64,000 bases of DNA from Leifsonia sp. 466MF (GCF_900100265.1 NZ_LT629696.1:1674001-1738000), one strand, 5' to 3'. Shown: positions 25,035 through 33,640, numbered from the stretch's first letter. Program-made: numbers and translations. Notes: generated from the letters alone by a model not told the origin.

Positions 25035-25108
25035 GCTTCCATCAATCGCACGGATCGCCGCCGTTTTCCAGGGGGGACCGTGCCTGTCCGCGCGGGTGCC
25101 CGCTGTCG

Positions 25109-25114
25109 TACCCT
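25109..25114 (+). promoter_or_regulatory. TACCCT -10 box upstream of GAP copy B
   Basis: The GTCG-TACCCT context matches that before SulP copy B. Transcription would start near 25121, leaving a ~55-base leader before the Shine-Dalgarno GAAAGGAG and the ATG at 25177. Confidence 0.35.
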
Positions 25115-25176
25115 CGGCTGAGCGGACGGCGCACGGGCGGCCGGCTCGCCGCGGGCTCTCCGGCGAAAGGAGTCGC

Positions 25177-25845
25177 ATGCTGAGCGTCATCGGGCAGCTC
25201 CTGCCGCTGGCCGTCGCGGTCGCGCTCAGCTCCGTCCCGATCCTCGCGGTGCTCGTCCTCCTGCTCGGCGCCGCCCGGCCGCGCGTGCCGACCCTGTTCG
25301 TCGTCGGATACGTCGCGGGCCTCATCACGATCACGTCGCTCTTCGCGATCTTCCTGCACGCCATCCCGGCGAACACCTCGGTCGGGCCGGAGCCCTTCGT
25401 CGGCGCCCTGGAGATCCTCGTCGGCGTCGCCCTGCTCGTCTACGCGGTCATCGAGCTGCGACGGCACCCGCAGGCGGCGGAACGTGAGACGCTCCCCCGG
25501 TGGATGGTGGCCCTCGGCAGGATGCGCTCCCTCCCCGCCCTCGGGCTGGGATTCGCGCTGAACATCCGGCCGAAGTCCATCCTGCTCGCCATCGCCGCCG
25601 GTCTGGTGATCGGGCCGGCGAAGCTCCCGGTGTCCGAGGATGTCATCGTCATCGCGATCTACGTGCTCATCGGGGGCAGCTCGGTCGGCGGCCCGGCACT
25701 GTTCGCCCTGATCCGTCCCGACAAGGCGCGGCCGGCGCTCGCCGCGACCGAGCGCTGGCTCCTGCGCAACGACACGACGGTGGCGATCATCGTCGCGACC
25801 GTGATCGGGACGGTCATCATCGGCAACGGGCTCTCGCGCTTCTGA
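25177..25845 (+). CDS. GAP/Sap family integral membrane protein (copy B)
   Basis: 222 residues, six membrane segments. The opening LLPLAVAVALSSVPILAVLV and the central GFALNIRPKSILLAIAAGL correspond to the same blocks in copy A; the family motif N-P-K is N-I-R-P-K here. GAAAGGAG lies 6 bases before the ATG, which fixes the start. Unlike copy A it is not next to a SulP gene. Function unknown. Confidence 0.85.
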   Translation: MLSVIGQLLPLAVAVALSSVPILAVLVLLLGAARPRVPTLFVVGYVAGLITITSLFAIFLHAIPANTSVGPEPFVGALEILVGVALLVYAVIELRRHPQAAERETLPRWMVALGRMRSLPALGLGFALNIRPKSILLAIAAGLVIGPAKLPVSEDVIVIAIYVLIGGSSVGGPALFALIRPDKARPALAATERWLLRNDTTVAIIVATVIGTVIIGNGLSRF

Positions 25846-25872
25846 GGGCGGCCGCATATCGGGCCGCGCAGA

Positions 25873-27171
25873 TCAGGCCGGCGGCTTCTCCAGACCGAGC
25901 AGCGGATACAGCAGCCGCACGCCCTCGGTCAGCCCGCCCATCAGCGCGCCCCGTCCGTGGCCGCCGGTCGGCAGATCGGCGAACGCGGAGTCGATCCCGG
26001 CCGCTCGGGCTGCGGCAGCCGCCCGGAGCGCGACGTGGTGGTACGCAGGGTCGTCGCGGCAGGCGGTGAAGATCGCCGTCATGCCCGGATGCCGGAACTG
26101 CCGCAGCTTGACGAACGGTTTCGCCGCCTCGTACGCCTGGGTATCGCCGCCGAACTGGTCGCGGAGGGTCGCGTCGGGATGCTCGGCACCGGGGAACTCC
26201 TCCCCCGAGATATCGAGGATGCCGCCGTACAGCTCCGGATGGTCGATCGCGAACGACAGCGCGCACAGCCCGCCGTTGGAGTACCCGGCCGCCGTCCAGA
26301 ACCGGTGGTCGCGCGTGACCGGGAGGTGGCCCTCGGCCCACGCCGTCACATCCGTCGTCACGTAGGTCTCGGCCTTCCCGAACCGCGCGGTGTCGAGGCA
26401 CAGCGTGTCGTCGTACGGGCTGCCCAGCTGGTCGGCGACGACGACGACCGGCGCGAGGCCGTGGTGGGTGGCGGCGTACTGGTCCAGCACCTCGGCGATG
26501 GGTTCCGGGTCCGGATTGCCGGGCTGGCCCATCATCATGACGATCAGCGGAAGGGCGGGTGGATGCGCGACGCGCGCGGCCGGCGGCAGGTACAGGCCGG
26601 CATCCCGCGCGTGGAATCCGCTCGCGGTCGCCGGGATCTTCGCCGTGCCGATCAGCCCGTGCGCGGGCATGTCCGCCGGCGGCGTCCAGTGCTTCCAGAG
26701 CGACGAGTCGTACCCCGTGGAGGCGAGCGCGGGCGGGGCGAGTTTCAGCGGCTTCTGGACGGCGATGGCGAGAACGCTGCCGAGGGTGCGGTTGAGCCCG
26801 TAGTTGGAGTTGATGCCGACGCCGGCCGCCAGGAGGAACACCGGGACGGCGGCGATCGCGACGGCCGTGCGCCAGGCGGGACGCCTCCCGATGCTGGCCA
26901 CGGCGATGGCCACGCCGACGAAGGCGACCGCCAACCAGGCGTAATTGCCGAAGCCCAGCGACTCGCCGAACAGGTTCAGCCAGCGGATGCAGATCAGCCA
27001 GGTCGCGACGGCGGCCAGGATCCCGACGACGGCCGCGAGCGCGATCCGCAGCAGCCAGCGCAGCGACGGGCGGCGGAGCAGCAGCCCGACCAGCAGCGCG
27101 GCCGCCAGCGCGAACACCACCACGGGCACCGGTCCATCGACGACGTCCAGCGCCAGCAGTCCGTCGAACAC
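25873..27171 (-). CDS. Membrane-anchored esterase (mycolyltransferase/esterase-D fold)
   Basis: 432 residues. Four N-terminal membrane segments (to residue ~125) are followed by an extracytoplasmic alpha/beta hydrolase domain with VMMMGQPGNPDPEP, the nucleophile elbow AAGYSNGGLCALSF, an Asp in TACRDDPAYH, and a C-terminal GGHGRGAL carrying the His. This resembles actinobacterial putative esterases related to antigen 85. The GTG at 27171 follows GAGGGGG at good spacing, better than the ATG further upstream. Confidence 0.85.
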   Translation of the reverse strand: MFDGLLALDVVDGPVPVVVFALAAALLVGLLLRRPSLRWLLRIALAAVVGILAAVATWLICIRWLNLFGESLGFGNYAWLAVAFVGVAIAVASIGRRPAWRTAVAIAAVPVFLLAAGVGINSNYGLNRTLGSVLAIAVQKPLKLAPPALASTGYDSSLWKHWTPPADMPAHGLIGTAKIPATASGFHARDAGLYLPPAARVAHPPALPLIVMMMGQPGNPDPEPIAEVLDQYAATHHGLAPVVVVADQLGSPYDDTLCLDTARFGKAETYVTTDVTAWAEGHLPVTRDHRFWTAAGYSNGGLCALSFAIDHPELYGGILDISGEEFPGAEHPDATLRDQFGGDTQAYEAAKPFVKLRQFRHPGMTAIFTACRDDPAYHHVALRAAAAARAAGIDSAFADLPTGGHGRGALMGGLTEGVRLLYPLLGLEKPPA

Positions 27172-27221
27172 GCGGCCCCCTCGTTCCCCCGGACCGCAGG
27201 ACGGGCCCCTCAAGCAGCTCG

Positions 27222-27248
27222 ACTATACAAGTGTTCGCCGAACGAACA
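27222..27248 (-). promoter_or_regulatory. TATAGT promoter with a TGTTCG-N5-CGAACA palindrome
   Basis: On the minus strand TATAGT (27227-27222) is a good -10 for the esterase gene. Just upstream, at 27232-27248, lies the dyad TGTTCG-N5-CGAACA, between the -10 and the expected -35, so it is probably an operator. It reads in the opposite sense to an actinobacterial LexA box (CGAAC-N4-GTTCG). Confidence 0.45.
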
Positions 27249-27315
27249 GCCCGGGTCATCGGGAGAGTCTGTGGAGGCTCGCAGATCGACAGCGCACGGC
27301 CCCCGAGCACGGGTC

Positions 27316-27343
27316 TTGCGAGAGAGAAATATTACCGTAGAGT
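27316..27343 (+). promoter_or_regulatory. Promoter TTGCGA-N16-TAGAGT
   Basis: TTGCGA (27316-27321) and TAGAGT (27338-27343) are 16 bases apart in a locally AT-rich stretch, upstream of the HExxH membrane protein gene. Confidence 0.45.
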
Positions 27344-27392
27344 GACCGGGACGGATTTTTGCATGCATGCAGATCGGCGGCGAGAGGAACCC

Positions 27393-28652
27393 GTGAGCGA
27401 CGAACGACAGAGCCGCCCCGAGCCCGAGGAGGCGGCCCCGCAGGCCGTTCCGCCGATCGACACGTCGACGCCCCCGGACTCCTCGACGCCTGAAACTCCC
27501 TCGGCTCCGCGGCGCCGCGGCCGATTCTGGGTCGTCGCGACCGCAGCCCTCCTGCTGATCACCGGTGGGACGCTGGCTGCGGGATGGGGTTGGCGCGCTC
27601 TCGCCGCGGAGGCCGAGTCGCAGGCGCACCGTGAACTGGTGGCCGCCTCCACCGCCCTGGACGACGTCACCGACCGCCGCGGAACGGCGATCGACAAGGC
27701 ACGAGCGGCGCTGCTGTCGCTGTCCGCATGGGGCGTGAAACAGCGTCCGGACTACCTGCAGGAGTCGACGGCGAAGGCGCTGTCCGATGCTCAGGCGTCG
27801 CTGACGAAGGCGTCGAAGGGTCTGAAGTTCACTCCGTTCGACCCGCCGCGGGTGGCCGCCGGCAGCCCCGACCTGATGCCGTGGAGCGTCTCCGCCGACG
27901 TGCAGGGCACTCTCGAGCTCGCGAAGCAGGAGGAGACCACCCGCCGCACGCGGGCGGCGGAGCTGAAGGCCCTGACCGCCGCGCAGAAGTCCGTGTCCAC
28001 CAGCGCGGCCGCGGTCTCCGCCGAGCTCACCGCGCACGGCGAGCAGGTGCTCACGGCCGACACCTCCGCGACCTACGAGAGCAAGGTCACTCTGCGGCAC
28101 GCCATCGACGACGCGAAGGCGGACGTCGCGGCGGCCTCGACCATCGACGGTTCGCGCCTGCTCGCCGTGATCTCGGCGATCGACGGCGTCAACACGGCGC
28201 AGGCCGCCGGCGAGGCGGCCAAGCAGGACCCGGCGTATCCGGTACGCGCGCAGATGGAGGCCTACGCCCGCTCCATCGCCCACGGCGTCACCCTCGACTT
28301 CCAGTGGCACGAGAAGGTCAGCGGCCTGGGCGAGGGCTGGTACTCGGGGACGACGATGTACCACGAGGGCGACGGCGGCTGGGCGACGATCGACCTCAAC
28401 TTCAGCCTGCAGGAGGGCTGGACCTACGGGGACATAAACGCGAAGGCCCTGATCACCCACGAGGTCGGCCACGCGCAGGTCGTCCGTCCGGAGTGCAAGC
28501 CGCTGTTCGACGGTCCGACCTTCCAGGGCGACGACGAGATGTGGGCGACGGCGTGGGCGATCGCGATGGGCTTCGACGTGCCGGGCTCCGGCATCGAGGC
28601 CTACGGCCGCCCGAGCGATCAGCAGATCGCGGTCGCCGGGCAGTGCCGCTGA
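27393..28652 (+). CDS. Single-pass membrane protein with HExxH zinc-peptidase-like domain
   Basis: 419 residues from the GTG that follows GAGAGGA; an in-frame ATG at 27363 is the alternative. A Pro/Glu-rich cytoplasmic N-terminus (~40 residues) leads to one membrane segment (FWVVATAALLLITGGTLAAG) and an Ala-rich helical, coiled-coil-like stalk of ~190 residues. The outer C-terminal domain has ALITHEVGHAQVV (HExxH), and GDDEMWATAWA ~25 residues later could give the third ligand. A secreted zinc peptidase-like role is inferred. I do not recognise a named family. Confidence 0.75.
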   Translation: MSDERQSRPEPEEAAPQAVPPIDTSTPPDSSTPETPSAPRRRGRFWVVATAALLLITGGTLAAGWGWRALAAEAESQAHRELVAASTALDDVTDRRGTAIDKARAALLSLSAWGVKQRPDYLQESTAKALSDAQASLTKASKGLKFTPFDPPRVAAGSPDLMPWSVSADVQGTLELAKQEETTRRTRAAELKALTAAQKSVSTSAAAVSAELTAHGEQVLTADTSATYESKVTLRHAIDDAKADVAAASTIDGSRLLAVISAIDGVNTAQAAGEAAKQDPAYPVRAQMEAYARSIAHGVTLDFQWHEKVSGLGEGWYSGTTMYHEGDGGWATIDLNFSLQEGWTYGDINAKALITHEVGHAQVVRPECKPLFDGPTFQGDDEMWATAWAIAMGFDVPGSGIEAYGRPSDQQIAVAGQCR

Positions 28653-28671
28653 GCGGCCGGACGCAGGCGCG

Positions 28672-29388
28672 CTAGACGAGCAGCGCGCCGCCGTCGACGG
28701 GGATGGAGGTCCCCGTCATGAACTCCTGGGTCATGGCGTAGACGAACGCCCGGGCGACGTCGTCGACCTCGCCGACGCGACCGACGGGCAGGACGGCAGC
28801 CTGCTGGTCGTACATCGCCTGCTGGTCGTCCGCACTCATGCCGGACCACAGCGGGCTGCGCACGATGCCCGGCTCGACAACGTTCACCCGCACAGGCGCG
28901 AGCTCGACCGCGAGTGCGCCGGCCAGGCTCGTCATCGCGCCGCACAGGCTGGACGCGACCGCCCATCCTCCTCCGGGCCGCGTGCGGGCGGAGCCGGACG
29001 TGAGGGTGATGGATGCGCCGGGCGCCAGGTGGCCGATCGCCGCGCCGACCGCGTTGAGCGCACCGAAGTAGCGCACCTCGAAGAAGCCACGTGCCCGGTC
29101 GAGATCCAGTGCGTCCATCGGCATCAGGCTCAAGGGCTCGCCGGCCGTGTAGGCCAGGTGGTCGACCTCCCCGGTATCGGCGAAGAACGCCCTCAGGTCG
29201 GCGGGGTCGAGGACGTTCACCGCTCGACCGGATGCCGTGGGCAGCTGGGCGAGCGCCGCATCCACACTCGATATGCGGCTGGATGCGATGGTCACCCGTC
29301 CGCCGGCGTCGAGCGCCGCGCGGGCCGTCGCCAGGCCGATGCCGGAGCTTCCGCCGATGACGACGACGTGCGAGTTCTTCAGAGACAT
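28672..29388 (-). CDS. SDR family oxidoreductase, degenerate active site
   Basis: 238 residues. The nucleotide-binding motif GGSSGIGLATA is intact and the end (MTGTSIPVDGGALLV) is typical. The catalytic region reads SITLTSGSARTRPGGGWAVA, with no Tyr-x3-Lys at the expected spacing after the Ser. Such Tyr-less SDRs are known as a subfamily beside LysR regulators, but classic catalysis is doubtful. It is divergent from the LysR gene; AAAGGAA precedes the ATG. Confidence 0.85.
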   Translation of the reverse strand: MSLKNSHVVVIGGSSGIGLATARAALDAGGRVTIASSRISSVDAALAQLPTASGRAVNVLDPADLRAFFADTGEVDHLAYTAGEPLSLMPMDALDLDRARGFFEVRYFGALNAVGAAIGHLAPGASITLTSGSARTRPGGGWAVASSLCGAMTSLAGALAVELAPVRVNVVEPGIVRSPLWSGMSADDQQAMYDQQAAVLPVGRVGEVDDVARAFVYAMTQEFMTGTSIPVDGGALLV

Positions 29389-29464
29389 GGGGGTTCCTTT
29401 CGGTGGGACGGATCCAGTGTTCCGCCGAGCCGACGCGGGCGTCCAAGACCTCTTCCGCCTTCGG

Positions 29465-29483
29465 TGACACCCGATGGGTATCA
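29465..29483 (+). promoter_or_regulatory. LysR-type operator palindrome
   Basis: TGACACCC-GAT-GGGTATCA, a dyad with 7 of 8 matching positions per arm, ends 17 bases before the LysR start. One change (C to T) would give the LysR consensus T-N11-A. It sits between the divergent LysR and SDR genes. Confidence 0.55.
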
Positions 29484-29499
29484 GTGGCATCATCGACAG

Positions 29500-30399
29500 A
29501 TGAACACTGACCTCGATCTGCGGCGACTGCGCTATTTCGTCGCGGTCGCCGACACGCTCAACTTCGGCCGTGCGGCGGAGGCGCTGATGATCGCGCAGCC
29601 GGTGCTCTCGCGGCAGATCCGAGTGCTCGAGGCGGAGCTGGGCGTTCAGCTGTTCGTGCGCGACACCCGGGGCACGGAGCTGACGGAGCACGGGCGGATG
29701 CTGCGCGACGAGGCCGAGACCCTGCTCGCCACTGCGGCCGCCGTCCGTCGCCGTGTCGCCGTCGCGGCTCGCGGCGAGACGGTGTTCACCGTCGGATTCA
29801 TGCCGGGACTCACGGTCACCGGTGCCGTGCGCGCGTTCCGTGAGACACATCTTGACGTGACGGTGGAGGTCATGCGGACGACGTGGGAAGAGCAGTCGCG
29901 TGTCCTCCTGGACGGCCGCGCCGACGTCAGCTACCTGCGCGAACCCTTCGACGCCGGCGGCATCGCCTCGGTCCGTCTGTTCACCGAACCACGGGTCGCG
30001 ATGCTCCCGTCGTCGCATCCGCTCGCAGCATCCGCCGAGGTGCGACTCGCCGACCTCAGCAACGAGCAGCTCCTGCAGGACCCCGCCGCGGTGCCCGAAT
30101 GGACGGCGACCGTAGGGGGCTCGCGCCGCGGGCGGGCGCCGGGGCGCAGGCCCAGCCGGACGGTCGAGGAGAAGCTCGAGCTGGTCGCGATGGGAGCGGG
30201 AATCGCCGTCCTCCCCCTCTCGACCGCCACGTTCTACATCCGCCCGGACGTGCGCGCCGTACCGGTCGCCGACCTGGCGGAGACCGCGGTCCACCTGGGC
30301 TGGGAGGCCTCTCGGCGCTCGACGCTCGTGGAGGACTTCGTGGCGGTCGCGTCCACCGCCGACGTCATCCGATCGGAGGATGCGCGCTCGCACGTCTGA
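29500..30399 (+). CDS. LysR family transcriptional regulator
   Basis: 299 residues. N-terminal winged helix-turn-helix (LRRLRYFVAVADTLNFGRAA, then QPVLSRQIRVLEAELGVQLF) and a LysR substrate-binding domain (TVGFMPGLTVTGAVRAFRET, MGAGIAVLPLSTATFY). It is divergent from the SDR gene with a dyad operator between them, so it probably controls the SDR and itself. The inducer is unknown. Confidence 0.92.
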   Translation: MNTDLDLRRLRYFVAVADTLNFGRAAEALMIAQPVLSRQIRVLEAELGVQLFVRDTRGTELTEHGRMLRDEAETLLATAAAVRRRVAVAARGETVFTVGFMPGLTVTGAVRAFRETHLDVTVEVMRTTWEEQSRVLLDGRADVSYLREPFDAGGIASVRLFTEPRVAMLPSSHPLAASAEVRLADLSNEQLLQDPAAVPEWTATVGGSRRGRAPGRRPSRTVEEKLELVAMGAGIAVLPLSTATFYIRPDVRAVPVADLAETAVHLGWEASRRSTLVEDFVAVASTADVIRSEDARSHV

Positions 30400-30415
30400 T
30401 TGAAATAGTGGATGC

Positions 30416-32005
30416 ATGAGCATCCGCAGGTCAGTGACTCCCCCGCGCCGAACATCCGTCCATCGCCTCGGCGCCCTCCGCCTCCTCGCCGGGGCCGTCG
30501 TCGGAGCGCTGCTGCTGACGGGGTGCGTGTCGGCGGCGAAGCCGAAGATCGTCCCCCCGACCACCCTCAGCTCGCACACGGACGAGCAGGTCGCCCCCGA
30601 ACTCGAGCCGTACTACAAGCAGGATGTGTCGTGGGCCCCCTGCCTCGACCCGGGGATGCAGTGCGCCGACCTCATCGCGCCCGTCGACTGGGCGAAGCCG
30701 GGCGGAGAGCGCATCACACTGGCGATCGCGAAGCGGCCGGCGGAGAGCGGAAAGGCGCGCGGTTCGATGCTGATCAACCCGGGCGGTCCGGGCGGCTCCG
30801 GCATCGAGTTCCTGCGCGGTTTCCAGGGCTCGAAGGGCGTGATGTCCGACTACGACGTGGTCGGGTTCGACCCGCGAGGGGTCGGTGAGTCGACCCCGAT
30901 CGTCTGCTTCACGGACGATCGAGACCGCGACCGGATGCTGTCCGGAACCTTCCGCGACCCGTACGGCTCGGCCGGCTGGGAGAAGGAGCTCGACACGCGC
31001 CAGAAGGCGTGGGTCGACGCGTGCGTGAAGAACACCGGCCCACTGCTGGCGCACATCGACACCGCCAGTGTGAGCCGTGACCTCGACATGATGCGAGCAG
31101 TGCTCGGCGACGACAAGCTGAACTATCTGGGGATCTCGTTCGGAACGTACATCGGCAGCGTCTATGCGGCGCTCTTCCCCGCCAAGGTCGGACGGATGGT
31201 GCTCGACGGCGCCGTGGAGCCGCCGTACGGCTCGTTCGAGAGCAGTGTCCGGCAGGCCGCCGGCTTCGACCGCGCGTTCGCCGCGTACCTCACGAAATGT
31301 CTGAAATCGGCCGACTGTCCCGTGCAAGGCCCTCTGGCGAAGGCCAAGAAGCAGGCGCACGACCTCATCCTGACCGTCGACCGCACGAAGCTGAAGGCGT
31401 CCGACGGTCGGCTCCTCGACTCGTCCACGGTCGTAGACGCGATCGCGTACAACCTCTACGCAGAGTTCTCCTGGGACACCGTCACCGAGGTGCTGCGCGC
31501 AGTGAAGAAGGGCGACGCGGGACCGGTCTTCGAGCAGGCCGACAGCTCCAACGAACGTCTGCCGGACGGCGAGTACTTCGGACGCCTGATGGATGTGCTC
31601 GTCGCCGTGGGGTGCGCGGAACCCACCCGTGACGACAGCCCGGGCTTCCAGGAGGGCATCGACCGGATCAGCAAGGCCGCGCCGGTGCTCGGCTCCATCG
31701 GCGTGTACGACAACTTCGCGGCGAGCGAGAAGGCGTGCGCGCACTGGCCCTACCCGAAGCCGACGGAGACCCTGGACTTCACGGCGCTGGGTGCCCCTCC
31801 CATCCTCGTCCTCGGCACCACCGGCGACCCGGCGACGCCGTACTCACAGGCCGTCGCGTTGTCGAAGCTGCTGTCGAGCGGGGTCCTGGTGACGCACAAG
31901 GGCGAGGGCCACGGCGCCTACGGACGCGGGGTCGGCTGCATCGACGGCATCGTCGACGACTACTTCGTCCGAGGGAAGGTGCCCGGGTCGCAGCCCACCT
32001 GCTGA
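30416..32005 (+). CDS. Secreted lipoprotein alpha/beta hydrolase (tripeptidyl aminopeptidase/Slp type)
   Basis: 529 residues. Signal peptide with lipobox LLLTGC (Cys37), then an alpha/beta hydrolase: NPGGPGGSGIEFL (oxyanion region), YDVVGFDPRGVGES, nucleophile elbow YLGISFGTYIG, and a TAP-like C-terminal domain with ILVLGTTGDPATPY (Asp) and KGEGHGAYG (His). This is the actinobacterial Slp/TAP family of exported peptidases. It begins 16 bases after the LysR gene with no clear Shine-Dalgarno; an AATAGT box lies just upstream. Confidence 0.92.
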   Translation: MSIRRSVTPPRRTSVHRLGALRLLAGAVVGALLLTGCVSAAKPKIVPPTTLSSHTDEQVAPELEPYYKQDVSWAPCLDPGMQCADLIAPVDWAKPGGERITLAIAKRPAESGKARGSMLINPGGPGGSGIEFLRGFQGSKGVMSDYDVVGFDPRGVGESTPIVCFTDDRDRDRMLSGTFRDPYGSAGWEKELDTRQKAWVDACVKNTGPLLAHIDTASVSRDLDMMRAVLGDDKLNYLGISFGTYIGSVYAALFPAKVGRMVLDGAVEPPYGSFESSVRQAAGFDRAFAAYLTKCLKSADCPVQGPLAKAKKQAHDLILTVDRTKLKASDGRLLDSSTVVDAIAYNLYAEFSWDTVTEVLRAVKKGDAGPVFEQADSSNERLPDGEYFGRLMDVLVAVGCAEPTRDDSPGFQEGIDRISKAAPVLGSIGVYDNFAASEKACAHWPYPKPTETLDFTALGAPPILVLGTTGDPATPYSQAVALSKLLSSGVLVTHKGEGHGAYGRGVGCIDGIVDDYFVRGKVPGSQPTC

Positions 32006-32037
32006 GCTGCTGGCTTTCCGGCGCCCGTCCGCATCCC

Positions 32038-32043
32038 TAGGGT
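32038..32043 (+). promoter_or_regulatory. TAGGGT -10 box, leaderless start
   Basis: TAGGGT lies 6 bases before the ATG at 32050, with no ribosome-binding site between, so the 80-residue gene is probably translated from a leaderless transcript. Confidence 0.55.
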
Positions 32044-32049
32044 GCAGAC

Positions 32050-32292
32050 ATGGATGGCGATGTCACGTTCGAAGCGGTGATGCAGCGACCGGGTCTGGTC
32101 GATGCGGTGATCCGGCTGACCGCAGGCCCCGGAGAGCCGCCCGCCGCTCTGCGGGGCCGGGCGCGGTACCGGGACGACGAGGTGTGGGAGGTGTTCGTCC
32201 TCGACGACAGCACAGACTGGCCCCGCCGCGCGGTGTACCGGCTGGTGGACAGGATGGACGACGACGGCGACCCGCTCCCGGAGGAGGCATGA
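32050..32292 (+). CDS. Hypothetical protein, 80 aa
   Basis: Acidic small protein (MDGDVTFEAVMQRPGLVDAV, then RGRARYRDDEVWEVFVLDDS, ending DDDGDPLPEEA). No family recognised. It overlaps the ASCH-domain gene by 4 bases (ATGA), so it is probably translationally coupled to it; it also supplies the GAGGAGG ribosome-binding site for that gene. Confidence 0.7.
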   Translation: MDGDVTFEAVMQRPGLVDAVIRLTAGPGEPPAALRGRARYRDDEVWEVFVLDDSTDWPRRAVYRLVDRMDDDGDPLPEEA

Positions 32293-32798
32293 TGCGGACG
32301 GCCGAGCGCATCTCGCGCTTCCGGGCTCGCGCGGGGCAGCTCCCGGTGGTCGCCTTCGGCCGGCCGGGGCCGGAGCGCGAGGACGTCACGCGTCACATCC
32401 TGGATGGAGCGCGGATGGCGACCATCACTCCCCTCGCCGACTACCTCCGCGACGCGGAGCCGCCTCCTGTGCCCGGCACCCGCTACCAACTGGTCGACTC
32501 GGCCGACGAGCCGGTCGCGATCGTCGAGCTGGCGGCCGTGACCACCTGCCGCGTCGACGACGTCGACCTGGCGCCCGCGCGCCCCGCCGTCGCGGGCGGG
32601 ACCGACGATGCGGCCGCCCGGTGGCAGGCCGCCCACCGTGCGGCCTGGCCCGGCATCGACGGTGACACGGAGATCGTGGTGGCGGAGTTCGAGGTCGTCG
32701 AGCTGCCCAGCCGTCACCGGGCCGGTTCACCGGCCGCAACGTCACCGGCGATGTCGTCGGCCTCCGAGACGCCCGCACGCAGCCGTGCCGCATCCTGA
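32289..32798 (+). CDS. ASCH domain protein
   Basis: 169 residues. ASCH features: an opening strand-helix with RHILDGARMATITPL, PPPVPGTRYQLVDSADEPVA (beta-barrel strands), RWQAAHRAAWPG (the W..aH motif) and EIVVAEFEVVEL. ASCH domains bind RNA or modified nucleosides; some are amidohydrolases acting on N4-acetylcytidine. The Ser/Ala-rich C-terminal tail runs 85 bases into the 3' end of the convergent AraC gene. Confidence 0.78.
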   Translation: MMRTAERISRFRARAGQLPVVAFGRPGPEREDVTRHILDGARMATITPLADYLRDAEPPPVPGTRYQLVDSADEPVAIVELAAVTTCRVDDVDLAPARPAVAGGTDDAAARWQAAHRAAWPGIDGDTEIVVAEFEVVELPSRHRAGSPAATSPAMSSASETPARSRAAS

Positions 32799-33640
32799 CC
32801 CGGCGACAGCCCGAACGTGCGGCGGTACTCGCGGCTGAACTGCGAGACGCTGCCGTAGCCGACCGCGGAGGCGACCTCCGCGACGGTCGTGTCGCCCTCG
32901 GCGAACAGGATGCGCGCCCGCCGCAACCGCAACGCCTTCTGCCACTGGATCGGCGTCAGCGAGGTCGCCGCGCGGAAGTGCCGATGGAAGGTGGACGCAC
33001 TCATGCCGCTGAGCCGCGCCAGCGCCGCGACGGACACCGGCTCGGCGAGATTCTCACGCAGCCACGTCGTCGCGCGCGAGATGTGGGCGATGCCGCTGTC
33101 CGCCGAGCCGATCTGCCGCACCAGACCGCCCTGCGGCCCGGTGAGGAGGCGCCACACGATCTCCCGTTCGGTCGGCCCGCGCAGCGCTGCGGCATCCGCC
33201 GGGGAGTCGAGCAGCCGCATCATCCGGATCACCGCGTCGACGAGGTCGTCCGAGGCCTCTCCGACCGCCATCCCGGTGAAGCGCGGAGGGTCGGCCACGT
33301 CCACCGTGTCGAGGAGCAGACCGGCGATGACCGCCGGACGCAACGCCATGCTGAAGACCACGAACGGGTCGTCGGGGCTCGCCTCGGCGACGTGACCCGT
33401 GACCGGGAGGTCGAGGGATGCGACAAGGAACTGCCCGGGCCCGTAGACGAAGTCGACGTCGCCGACGCTCGTGCGCTTCCGGCCGCCCGCGAGCACGGTC
33501 ACGGAGGGATGCGTCATCGTCGCCCGCGGGCGCGTTCCGTACTCCACGACGCCGATGCTCACGCCATCGACCACGTCGCGGCGGACCGCTCCGGCGGCGC
33601 TCCGCAGGATGAGTGCGCGCAGCTCCTCCAGTCGTTCCAT
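32714..33640 (-). CDS. AraC family regulator with AraC_N domain
   Basis: 308 residues. The N-terminal AraC_N cupin-like domain (PSVTVLAGGRKRTSVGDVDF, GPGQFLVASLDLPVTG) is followed by two C-terminal helix-turn-helices (VAALARLSGMSASTFHRHFR; VAEVASAVGYGSVSQFSREY). The ATG at 33640 starts the conserved region. It is divergent from the aldo/keto reductase and probably regulates it through the 12-base direct repeats at 33703-33735. Confidence 0.92.
   Translation of the reverse strand: MERLEELRALILRSAAGAVRRDVVDGVSIGVVEYGTRPRATMTHPSVTVLAGGRKRTSVGDVDFVYGPGQFLVASLDLPVTGHVAEASPDDPFVVFSMALRPAVIAGLLLDTVDVADPPRFTGMAVGEASDDLVDAVIRMMRLLDSPADAAALRGPTEREIVWRLLTGPQGGLVRQIGSADSGIAHISRATTWLRENLAEPVSVAALARLSGMSASTFHRHFRAATSLTPIQWQKALRLRRARILFAEGDTTVAEVASAVGYGSVSQFSREYRRTFGLSPGQDAARLRAGVSEADDIAGDVAAGEPAR

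Noticed and set aside
27232..27248. Possible LexA (SOS) box
   Set aside because: The half-sites are in the opposite order (GTTCG then CGAAC) from the actinobacterial LexA consensus, so it is kept only as an unnamed operator.
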